Assembly (NCBI RefSeq): GCF_001941975.2
Contig: NZ_CP146991.1
Coordinates: 4,151,001-4,215,000, forward strand
Reading direction: 5' to 3'
Length of the DNA: 64,000 nt
DNA from: Sporomusa sphaeroides DSM 2875
GTDB lineage: Bacteria; Bacillota; Negativicutes; Sporomusales; Sporomusaceae
Under the pieces are notes generated by a model. That model was not told the DNA's origin. It saw only the letters and a list, made by a program, of their open reading frames with translations, and did no database searches. The position numbers were made by a program, and so were the translations under genes. Positions 58,215 through 64,000 of the stretch are shown here, one piece after another. Within the stretch, counting starts at the first letter, position 1; every line of letters starts with the position of its first letter.

Positions 58215-59531
58215 TTAATTAGCCTGGTTAAATGAATTGAGAAAGGTTACATACTGCTCTTTTGTTAACAGCGGCTTGTACTCCTGCAATATCTGCTCCG
58301 CCGCTTCGCCGTCACCGTACAATAGGTCAATAACCGTCATCGCCAGTGCCTGTGCAGACTTGATATAAGCCGCGTGAGAATCAGCCACAGAATAATCTTT
58401 ACTGTGCAGCGCACCGGAAACACAACCAAGCCAAGGGTGAATCGTCGGCATGATGTGTGAAAGATCGCCTGTATCGGTACTGCCTGCCTCATGGGTTCCG
58501 GCACCCACCTGTGTCTGGCCGTATACAGCTTCCGCATTGGCTCTAAACACTTGATTAAGCTCCTGGTTATTATTCATCGGCAAGTAACCGGGCAAACTTT
58601 GAATAGACACTGCAGCGCCTACCGCATCGGCGCCGGCACGCAGCGCCCGGTCAATTTTTATGTTGCTGTCGCGCAGCGCCTCGATGCTGGCGGCACGAAC
58701 ATAACTCTCCATACGCACATCTTCAGGGATAACATTTACCAAATCGCCACCCTGGGTAATAATCGGATGAAACCGCACATAATCCTGCTCACGGAAGGTT
58801 TCCCGCTGTGCATGAACCCCCATGATACCCAGCATAGCTGCATTCAGGGCGTTAATTCCTTCCGCCGGGGCCATGGCGGCATGGGCGGCTTTGCCCTGAT
58901 ACTGAACCAATTTGCCAATAAAGCCGTTACTGGTACTGCCAAGCCGGACAAAGCTGTCGGCTTCCGTATTGGTAAGCAAATGAATTTGCATCGCCATATC
59001 AATATCATCAAAGGCTCCCCGGTAAATCAATTCCTGCTTGCCGCCAAGGTAGGCAATTTTTCCTTCTTCCCGCAGCTTGTTTCTGTACGTAATTTCAACA
59101 TATTCCTCTGCCGGAACAGCGAACAGTACGACATCACCGGCCAGAAAATCCATCGCGCCGGTATCAAGCAGTGCCATACCTACAGCCATCAGCACTGCAA
59201 TCTGAATGTTATGGCCACAGCAATGGGCAGCACCGGTTAAAGGGTCTGCCCCCGGATGCCCGGCACAAGTTACAGCGTCAAGTTCACCTAAGACGGCAAC
59301 CGTGCGGTTAGACCTTTTGCCTTTCAGCCGTCCTTTCACGCCGGTAAGAGCCAACTCTTTTTCATAAGCTACGCCCAGGTTACGAAATATGTTTTCCACC
59401 TTGGCGGCAGTCTTAGTCTCTTTAAAACCTAACTCCGGCTCACGATAGATGGACTCTCCCAGTTCAATAATCTGCTCCTGTCTGACTTCAATTGCCTGAC
59501 AAACCTTCTGTTTTAATTCCTCTTTCGTCAT
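58215..59531 (-). CDS. M20 family amidohydrolase (AbgB/carboxypeptidase-like)
   Basis: A 438-residue metallo-amidohydrolase. Metal-binding residues are visible in GELDAVTCAGH, GAAHCCGHNIQ, AVPAEEYVE and the C-terminal HSKDYS; the dimerisation lid carries GKAAHAAMAPAEGINALNA with frame variation. Substrates in the family include p-aminobenzoyl-glutamate and N-acyl amino acids or peptides. It follows two DUF3100-type membrane genes on the same strand, so it probably cleaves the compound they import. Confidence 0.88.
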   Translation of the reverse strand: MTKEELKQKVCQAIEVRQEQIIELGESIYREPELGFKETKTAAKVENIFRNLGVAYEKELALTGVKGRLKGKRSNRTVAVLGELDAVTCAGHPGADPLTGAAHCCGHNIQIAVLMAVGMALLDTGAMDFLAGDVVLFAVPAEEYVEITYRNKLREEGKIAYLGGKQELIYRGAFDDIDMAMQIHLLTNTEADSFVRLGSTSNGFIGKLVQYQGKAAHAAMAPAEGINALNAAMLGIMGVHAQRETFREQDYVRFHPIITQGGDLVNVIPEDVRMESYVRAASIEALRDSNIKIDRALRAGADAVGAAVSIQSLPGYLPMNNNQELNQVFRANAEAVYGQTQVGAGTHEAGSTDTGDLSHIMPTIHPWLGCVSGALHSKDYSVADSHAAYIKSAQALAMTVIDLLYGDGEAAEQILQEYKPLLTKEQYVTFLNSFNQAN

Positions 59532-59567
59532 TGTCTACCTCCAGTACCCCTCTTGAGTTTCTTATGA

Positions 59568-60020
59568 CTAAATCGCGCCTTCCCATTTCAGGACAAACTG
59601 GGCAATAATGGCGGCGAAAATAAACGTCCCGGTAATTACTGCCAGCGCTACTGGTACGATACGCCATGACAGCTTTTTAAACATCTCAATATCTTTCCCC
59701 ACCGACAAACCGGCATAGGCCAAAACCGGCGTGGTAATGGCTAAAAACTGTACCTTTTTGGTGGTCTCAATAATCCAGGCACTGCCGGGAAAAGCCGGGA
59801 GAGAGAGAATAACGGCAACAAAGGATATCCAAAAAACCATAGGCAATTTATTAAGCACAGGTATTTGACTAAGAATCATGCCAACAAGGCCAATCGCGAC
59901 AATAACAGCAATGCCCAGCAGCGAACTATACCAATCGACTTTATAACCGATCAGATTGGCAACCGCCACAAACAAGCCTGTGATTATCAGGACAATGGTC
60001 ATATTCAGCAGCTTGCCCAT
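59568..60020 (-). CDS. Small membrane protein, probable transporter partner of the DUF3100 protein
   Basis: A 150-residue protein with about five hydrophobic segments (residues 5-25, 33-52, 60-78, 88-110, 118-142) and the LAITTPVLAYAGLSVGKDIEMFKKL segment (with frame variation) before the last one. Its stop lies 36 bases before the amidohydrolase start, and its start overlaps the stop of the DUF3100 gene by one base. The pair probably forms one split transporter; this is inference from arrangement. Confidence 0.65.
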   Translation of the reverse strand: MGKLLNMTIVLIITGLFVAVANLIGYKVDWYSSLLGIAVIVAIGLVGMILSQIPVLNKLPMVFWISFVAVILSLPAFPGSAWIIETTKKVQFLAITTPVLAYAGLSVGKDIEMFKKLSWRIVPVALAVITGTFIFAAIIAQFVLKWEGAI

Positions 60021-60814
60021 TATATCCGCTCCTCTGCAATTTTTTTATTGCGCTGAAACTTGCTTAAGAAATTGTACAGCTTGTTCGCCAGCGGCAAAGA
60101 GAAAAAGAGACTTACATAAATGCCCAAAATCGTAGACATCAGGTTGGCAGCTCCCGCATAGGCCCGGATTTGTTGTTCCATGTCGGGATAGGCTGCAATA
60201 ATGGAACCGACAGAGGCGGCCATCATACTGCCGCTGCCTACACCCGACCCCATGGCTAACGCATACGGATGGAACACACCCAATTTAGCCACAATACCGG
60301 TCAAAATCGCCAGCCACACGGCACCAAACAGCGTACCGCAGATATACATCGCCATTACGCCGCGGCCTTCCGGTGAATCAAGGCCATATTTCTCCGCAAC
60401 GATGGCAATATTCGGTTCCCTGGCAACCGAATAGGTAGCGCCAACGGCTTCTCTGCCCATATTCAGCAATACGGCAATCGGCAGGCCTAAAAGCACTGTC
60501 CCGAAAAAATGCCCTATTTCCTGAAACAATAGCGCCCCTTTTGAATGAAATAAGAGGGAAAGATTAGGTCCTATATCCAGCCCGATTTTGACAATTAACA
60601 GCATCATGGCAACCGGCAATATTCCGGCAGCTGTTTCCATTTGCTTGGTGGACAGAATATTAAACCGGGGAAAGCTGACCACGCCGCCTAATACCATCGC
60701 ATGCAACAAAGGCAATAAAATAATGAGACCATACTTTATCATCCCAATCTGCTCTGATATAACAACAATGATGAGCACTAACAGGTGAATTTTCCAATTG
60801 CGCAAAATGTCCAT
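60020..60814 (-). CDS. DUF3100 family membrane protein
   Basis: A 264-residue polytopic membrane protein with about eight segments. Recognised as DUF3100 from the ILSTKQMETAAGILPVAMML, TYSVAREPNIAIVAEKYGLDSPEGRG (with frame variation) and MGSGVGSGSMMAASVGSI segments. ATG at 60814 is chosen because GGGGAG lies 7 bases upstream; an in-frame TTG 15 bases earlier overlaps that site. Promoter and operator-like palindrome lie directly upstream. Family function unknown, presumed transporter. Confidence 0.78.
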   Translation of the reverse strand: MDILRNWKIHLLVLIIVVISEQIGMIKYGLIILLPLLHAMVLGGVVSFPRFNILSTKQMETAAGILPVAMMLLIVKIGLDIGPNLSLLFHSKGALLFQEIGHFFGTVLLGLPIAVLLNMGREAVGATYSVAREPNIAIVAEKYGLDSPEGRGVMAMYICGTLFGAVWLAILTGIVAKLGVFHPYALAMGSGVGSGSMMAASVGSIIAAYPDMEQQIRAYAGAANLMSTILGIYVSLFFSLPLANKLYNFLSKFQRNKKIAEERI

Positions 60815-60891
60815 TACATCACTCCCCAATTATTACTGTAAAACCAGTTTCCATAACCAAATTTTCCATGCTTGTTGCAAACTCCCCCTCA

Positions 60892-60923
60892 TTTTAGGAA
60901 TATATACGGAATATTTCCTAAAA
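60892..60923. promoter_or_regulatory. Operator-like palindrome at the DUF3100 operon start
   Basis: TTTTAGGAA and TTCCTAAAA are perfect 9-base arms around 14 bases, located at or just after the predicted transcription start. It would suit a repressor, perhaps the regulator encoded at 61116-62432. Confidence 0.6.
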
Positions 60924-60925
60924 TA

Positions 60926-60955
60926 ATTATATAACAATCTGCTTAGAACTATCAA
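60926..60955 (-). promoter_or_regulatory. Sigma-A promoter of the DUF3100 operon
   Basis: On the minus strand TTGATA (60955-60950) and TATAAT (60931-60926) are 18 bases apart. Confidence 0.7.
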
Positions 60956-61007
60956 GTAATTTTGTTGGAACCAGATTATGTATATAAAGAAACTTATCCA
61001 ACAAGCA

Positions 61008-61046
61008 AACAGCCTGCTTAACACACTATGGTTAAGCAGGCTGTTA
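61008..61046 (-). terminator. Terminator after the regulator gene
   Basis: AACAGCCTGCTTAAC pairs perfectly with GTTAAGCAGGCTGTT; the minus-strand tail is TTTGCTTGTT. Confidence 0.7.
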
Positions 61047-61115
61047 CCCTGACAGACAATATGACTTTTTTGCGAGCAGACTAGCTAGCAGCGGCTTGCA
61101 TGCCCATCAAGCCTT

Positions 61116-62432
61116 TTAATGCTTGGACGCAGCCAGTTGATACAACTTGCTGGGCCGCCCCCTGCTTGCCGCAGACTCTTCGCCGGCCTGCTCGGCCAGG
61201 CCAGCCTCACACAGACTGGTTATAATCCGCCGCACATTCCTTTCGGTAACCGACAGCTGGGCAGCCAGCTGGGCAGCCGAAAAAGCCCCCCAGCCCATCC
61301 GGTGTATGATGTTCTCGATTTTGCGGTAGGTCTTGATTCCCACACCGGCCTGATTCAACTTCTTCAATAAAGCTGTATCGTTAGAATAAAAGTCATAACT
61401 CAATCCCTTGCCGCGCCCAACAACTTCGACTATTTTGCCATCATCCTGCACAATAATGATCCGGTTTTCCTTTTGTTCTCTGGTATTGCGCAGAGCCCGG
61501 TGGGCATTGATTTCAGCAGCAAAAACCGTTTGGCCGAAACCAATGCCGGCGGTGACGGGAACGTCAATATTTACTGCCAGTATTAATCGCTCAATTGTAG
61601 CTTGCAGCATGGTTATTTCCCGTTCCACAGCCCCGCGGGAACTAAAGATCTCATACACCCCTCTGCCTTTATCCAGGAGATAGCCGTCCAAACTCTTGCA
61701 AAGCGGCAGTAAAATCTCTTTAAGTCTCAACTCCAGCAGCTGCAAATCATAGGGCGTCCTGGCCTTCTCAATAATCTCGCCATAGCTGCCAACTTCAATA
61801 ATGACCAGACCGACCTGGGTATTTTTGAAATAGGACGACTTTACCTTCTCGATGATAATTTTTAAGGATTGATAAATTTCCCGTTCAGTCAACGTAAAAT
61901 GGTAAACAGGAATTCCTTCTTTTTGCAGCGCATTCATAACACTGCGCAAAGCAGTTATCACGCCATCAATTTTTCCTGCCCGCCATAGTTCAAGATGAAA
62001 CCGGATGATCTCTTCCGGATTATACCGGCGGGTATAATACTTAATGTAAAAGTCGCTCCACGGTATCCCTGTCGCCTGCAATAGTTTCTCTATATCCACT
62101 TCCTCTTCAATGATATCAACAGAGATGCGCTGCAAAACCACCTTGTGGTCAAAGGCCATCTGCAGACAACACTGGTAAAACCCGCCGCCCATGGTCTGAC
62201 AATAGGCCACAGTATCGGCTGCCTCCAGATAGTCCCCGGCAATAATATACGGAACCGGACCGGAAAAAAGCCAGCCTTTTACCTTGGCGCGATTGTTCTC
62301 TAAAATAGATTGGATCTCAGCTTCATCATCATAGGCAAAGGGAATACATTCAATTTCACGCTCAAATTCTTCGGCCACCCTGAGTATCCGCTCTACCGAG
62401 CGTTCAGGACCGACAACACCAATTCTGTGCAT
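61116..62432 (-). CDS. Probable transcriptional regulator with cyclase-like domain and C-terminal winged helix
   Basis: A 438-residue cytoplasmic protein. The N-terminal half (about 1-200) is an alpha/beta domain without a recognised name (GVVGPERSVERILRVAEEFE start, with frame variation). The middle (about 205-350) looks like a GGDEF/nucleotide-cyclase fold without its catalytic motif, ending GIGFGQTVFAAEINAHRALRN. The C-terminus is a winged helix (FSAAQLAAQLSVTERNVRRII, SRGRPSKLYQL). ATG at 62432 has AAGGAG 8 bases upstream. It lies next to the DUF3100/M20 operon on the same strand behind its own terminator, and is its likely regulator. Confidence 0.65.
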   Translation of the reverse strand: MHRIGVVGPERSVERILRVAEEFEREIECIPFAYDDEAEIQSILENNRAKVKGWLFSGPVPYIIAGDYLEAADTVAYCQTMGGGFYQCCLQMAFDHKVVLQRISVDIIEEEVDIEKLLQATGIPWSDFYIKYYTRRYNPEEIIRFHLELWRAGKIDGVITALRSVMNALQKEGIPVYHFTLTEREIYQSLKIIIEKVKSSYFKNTQVGLVIIEVGSYGEIIEKARTPYDLQLLELRLKEILLPLCKSLDGYLLDKGRGVYEIFSSRGAVEREITMLQATIERLILAVNIDVPVTAGIGFGQTVFAAEINAHRALRNTREQKENRIIIVQDDGKIVEVVGRGKGLSYDFYSNDTALLKKLNQAGVGIKTYRKIENIIHRMGWGAFSAAQLAAQLSVTERNVRRIITSLCEAGLAEQAGEESAASRGRPSKLYQLAASKH

Positions 62433-62837
62433 GCTCATTACTCCTTGTTTCGGGACAAGGGGACAGGTACCTTGTCCCACTCGCTGCTGCCAATTGTCCT
62501 TGGATCTATAGTACCCAATACAGGTTCAGGCTTGTTGACAGTATTTTGATAAGTATAGTATTTAAATATGCCGCGTCAAAATCCCTTTCTCTGCAGTCCT
62601 GTTGGCTTATTCTTTTTTCATAAGTCTCAAGCGATAAAAAAAACATGGTTTATATCGAGCCTTTGGCTTCGGAGAAGCGGAGGTTAAGCGCCAGCGGCGC
62701 AGCGTTATAGGATGATTGTCTGCGCCGGGCCTTGCGTTGGCGCGCAATATATTCCAGGGAATAAAAAAAGCCGCGAAATCGCGGCTTTTTAAAAGCAAAC
62801 CACTGCCAAAGCCCCGGAAGCTATGTTGGCAGAACAA
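62433..62837. other. Intergenic region with a GC-rich block
   Basis: 405 bases. Holds the regulator's ribosome site, an AT-rich probable promoter near 62530-62570, a GC-rich block (about 62655-62750) of inverted GCGCC-type motifs unlike its surroundings, and a terminator at 62762-62790. An open frame spanning part of it on the minus strand (62607-62837) has no ribosome site and low-complexity basic composition, so it was not called. Confidence 0.45.
62762..62790 (-). terminator. Terminator after the iron-sulfur protein gene
   Basis: GCCGCGA pairs with TCGCGGC around 2 bases, with A/T extensions and a T run on the minus strand. Confidence 0.85.
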
Positions 62838-63551
62838 TTAATCTTCCCGGATAGTTCCATCTGTGCCAATAATCACTACACGCCAAGGAATCATCTTGCC
62901 GCTGGCTACCAGGGCCTCTTTGACGGCATTGGCCAAACCGCTACAGCAAGGCACCTCCATCCGGATTACGGTAAGACTCTTGATTTCATGCAACTTGAGA
63001 ATTTCCGTCAGTTTGGCGGCATAATCGGCCTTATCCAGCTTAGGACAGCCGATAAGCGTGATCTTGTTGCGCATGAACCCGGCATGCAGGTTGGCATGGG
63101 CATAGGCCGCGCAATCGGCTGCCACCAGTACATGCGCCTGATCAAAGAAGGGAGCGTTGACCGGTACCAGCTGCAATTGACAGGGCCATTGCCGCAATTC
63201 GGAACCGGCAACAACCGCTTCCTTAGGGCTAACAGCAGTATCTTTTTTGATTTCCTTGACTGTGTTCCCAGGACAGCCGCACGCCAGCGGCGGAGCACTT
63301 ACCGGTGGCTTGCCACTTTCAATATGCGCTTGAACAGCAGCTTCGTCAAAGGCCTCGGCCTCCCGTTCGATTATGGCAATAGCATCTCTGGGGCAGTCCG
63401 GCAAACACGCCCCCAGGCCATCGCACAAATTATCTGACAGCAGCTTAGCCTTGCCATTAACCAATTGGAGAGCTGCCTCATGACATGCTCCGATACAAAG
63501 TCCGCAGCCATCACATTTTTCTTCATCTATTTTAACAATTTTCCGTATCAC
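62838..63551 (-). CDS. Ferredoxin-domain iron-sulfur protein
   Basis: A 237-residue soluble protein. N-terminal ferredoxin-like domain: first motif CDGCGLCIGACH near residue 14 has four cysteines; the second, CDGLGACLPDCP near 44, has Leu where the second cysteine is expected. The C-terminal part (about 90-235) has more cysteines (LACGCPG, WPCQLQLVPVNAPFF, AADCAAYAH, IGCPKLD, EVPCCSG) and may hold another metal site. This arrangement is common in an anaerobic family of unknown electron-transfer role. GTG at 63551 follows GGGAGGA by about 6 bases; longer frames lack a ribosome site. Confidence 0.8.
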   Translation of the reverse strand: MIRKIVKIDEEKCDGCGLCIGACHEAALQLVNGKAKLLSDNLCDGLGACLPDCPRDAIAIIEREAEAFDEAAVQAHIESGKPPVSAPPLACGCPGNTVKEIKKDTAVSPKEAVVAGSELRQWPCQLQLVPVNAPFFDQAHVLVAADCAAYAHANLHAGFMRNKITLIGCPKLDKADYAAKLTEILKLHEIKSLTVIRMEVPCCSGLANAVKEALVASGKMIPWRVVIIGTDGTIRED

Positions 63552-63719
63552 AGGTATTCCTCCCTTATTATTTATTATATACCCCGCCCCGGCGCCGCCG
63601 CATTTCCCCGGCCGGACAAGCGCGTTTCGGCAGGTTATCTTCCTGGCTATAGAATACAATAAACGGCAAGCCGTCGTCAGTGATTAAAATCACAGGAATT
63701 GTTTTTGCCGAACAAATGC

Positions 63720-63761
63720 AAAACAGACTGATGCCATGGTTTTAGCAATCAGTCTGTTTTA
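63720..63761 (-). terminator. Terminator after the partial gene at the window end
   Basis: AAACAGACTGAT pairs with ATCAGTCTGTTT; T run on the minus strand. Confidence 0.75.
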
Positions 63762-63816
63762 CATTTCAGGCATATGTTAGTTGCTGCCTGCCGCTGCAAG
63801 CAGTTCGTTGTCAGTA

Positions 63817-64000
63817 TCAGCCAACCAAATTCCCGGCCTCATCAAACTCCATTTCCATCAGTTCACCGCAAATTTCCATATCGGGATTGGCCTGCGCTTC
63901 AGCTAGCAGTGCTTCAGAGATAACTATCTCTCCTATGTGGAGTGTATCTTGAATTCTAACCAGCTTGACCTGGGACAGATCGGCGATATTGCAGGTTTTA
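63817..64000 (-). CDS. 3' end of a gene of unknown function (truncated by window edge)
   Basis: Minus-strand open frame entering from the right edge, at least 60 codons, stop at 63817-63819. The visible C-terminus contains CNIADLSQVKLVRIQDTL, an acidic EIVISEALLAEAQANPD stretch and ends EFDEAGNLVG. Codon use is good and a terminator follows 57 bases downstream. I do not recognise the family. Confidence 0.6.
   Translation of the reverse strand, partial: KTCNIADLSQVKLVRIQDTLHIGEIVISEALLAEAQANPDMEICGELMEMEFDEAGNLVG

Noticed and set aside
62607-62837. Minus-strand 76-codon open frame
   Set aside because: No ribosome site, basic low-complexity composition, overlaps a terminator and a GC-rich block.
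63679-63692. GTGATT/AATCAC inverted repeat
   Set aside because: Too short and without T tail or promoter context to assign a role.

Overview
This is a chromosomal window of roughly 50% G+C from what looks like a diderm, sporomusa-type Firmicute (Negativicutes, probably Sporomusaceae). The inference rests on mixed traits. Expression signals are Firmicute-like: strong AGGAGG ribosome sites, frequent TTG/GTG starts, canonical sigma-A promoters and many U-tailed hairpins. Yet there is also an outer-membrane TonB-dependent receptor. No rRNA, tRNA or CRISPR was seen.

Layout. 0-6 kb: a duplicated DUF1538 membrane protein with a tandem PII-like protein, a YitT-family protein, a 3D-domain envelope protein, a HAD phosphatase, xanthine phosphoribosyltransferase and a GNAT enzyme. 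6-15.5 kb: gdhA, an FMN glutamate-synthase-like gene whose 5' end is abutted by a complete IS1182-type element (9654-11520), an ECF S component, and a DcuC-type carrier / dipeptide epimerase / DUF3870 group. 15.7-22 kb: a three-gene signalling operon (GAF-HD-GYP, lone receiver, hybrid kinase), a Na/Pi cotransporter homologue and a glycerophosphodiesterase.

22.5-33.5 kb is the most interesting part. An AraC regulator diverges from an eight-gene, one-strand operon: TonB-dependent receptor, FecB-like lipoprotein, two FecCD permeases, ATPase, then NifH-, NifD- and NifK-like proteins. The control region has a near-perfect Fur box, a weaker second one and three degenerate ~31-bp direct repeats. The NifDK-like pair keeps a 3+1 cysteine pattern that suggests one [4Fe-4S] cluster, not a P-cluster. 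I infer an iron-regulated import system coupled to a nitrogenase-like reductase acting on the imported metal chelate or tetrapyrrole.

33.5-44.7 kb: a secreted protein with three 99-residue repeats, an MFS exporter, a sigma-54 activator (PrpR type) facing garD with a matching -24/-12 promoter and palindrome, a LysR regulator diverging from an archaeal-type phosphoglycerate mutase homologue plus a DASS carrier, and diaminopimelate dehydrogenase. 45-51 kb: exonuclease III, a three-gene envelope operon, the GltS glutamate carrier, a small membrane protein and glutamate racemase. 51-58 kb: the complete F1Fo ATP synthase operon (atpIBEFHAGDC, minus strand), with a short epsilon subunit, a two-carboxylate c subunit and a repeated hairpin element between atpE and atpF. 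58-64 kb: an M20 amidohydrolase with two DUF3100-type membrane proteins and a probable regulator, an iron-sulfur protein, and the 3' end of one more gene.

Glutamate, D-glutamate and diaminopimelate metabolism recur across the window (gdhA, glutamate synthase, gltS, murI, ddh, dipeptide epimerase). All functions are read from sequence alone; no searches were run.
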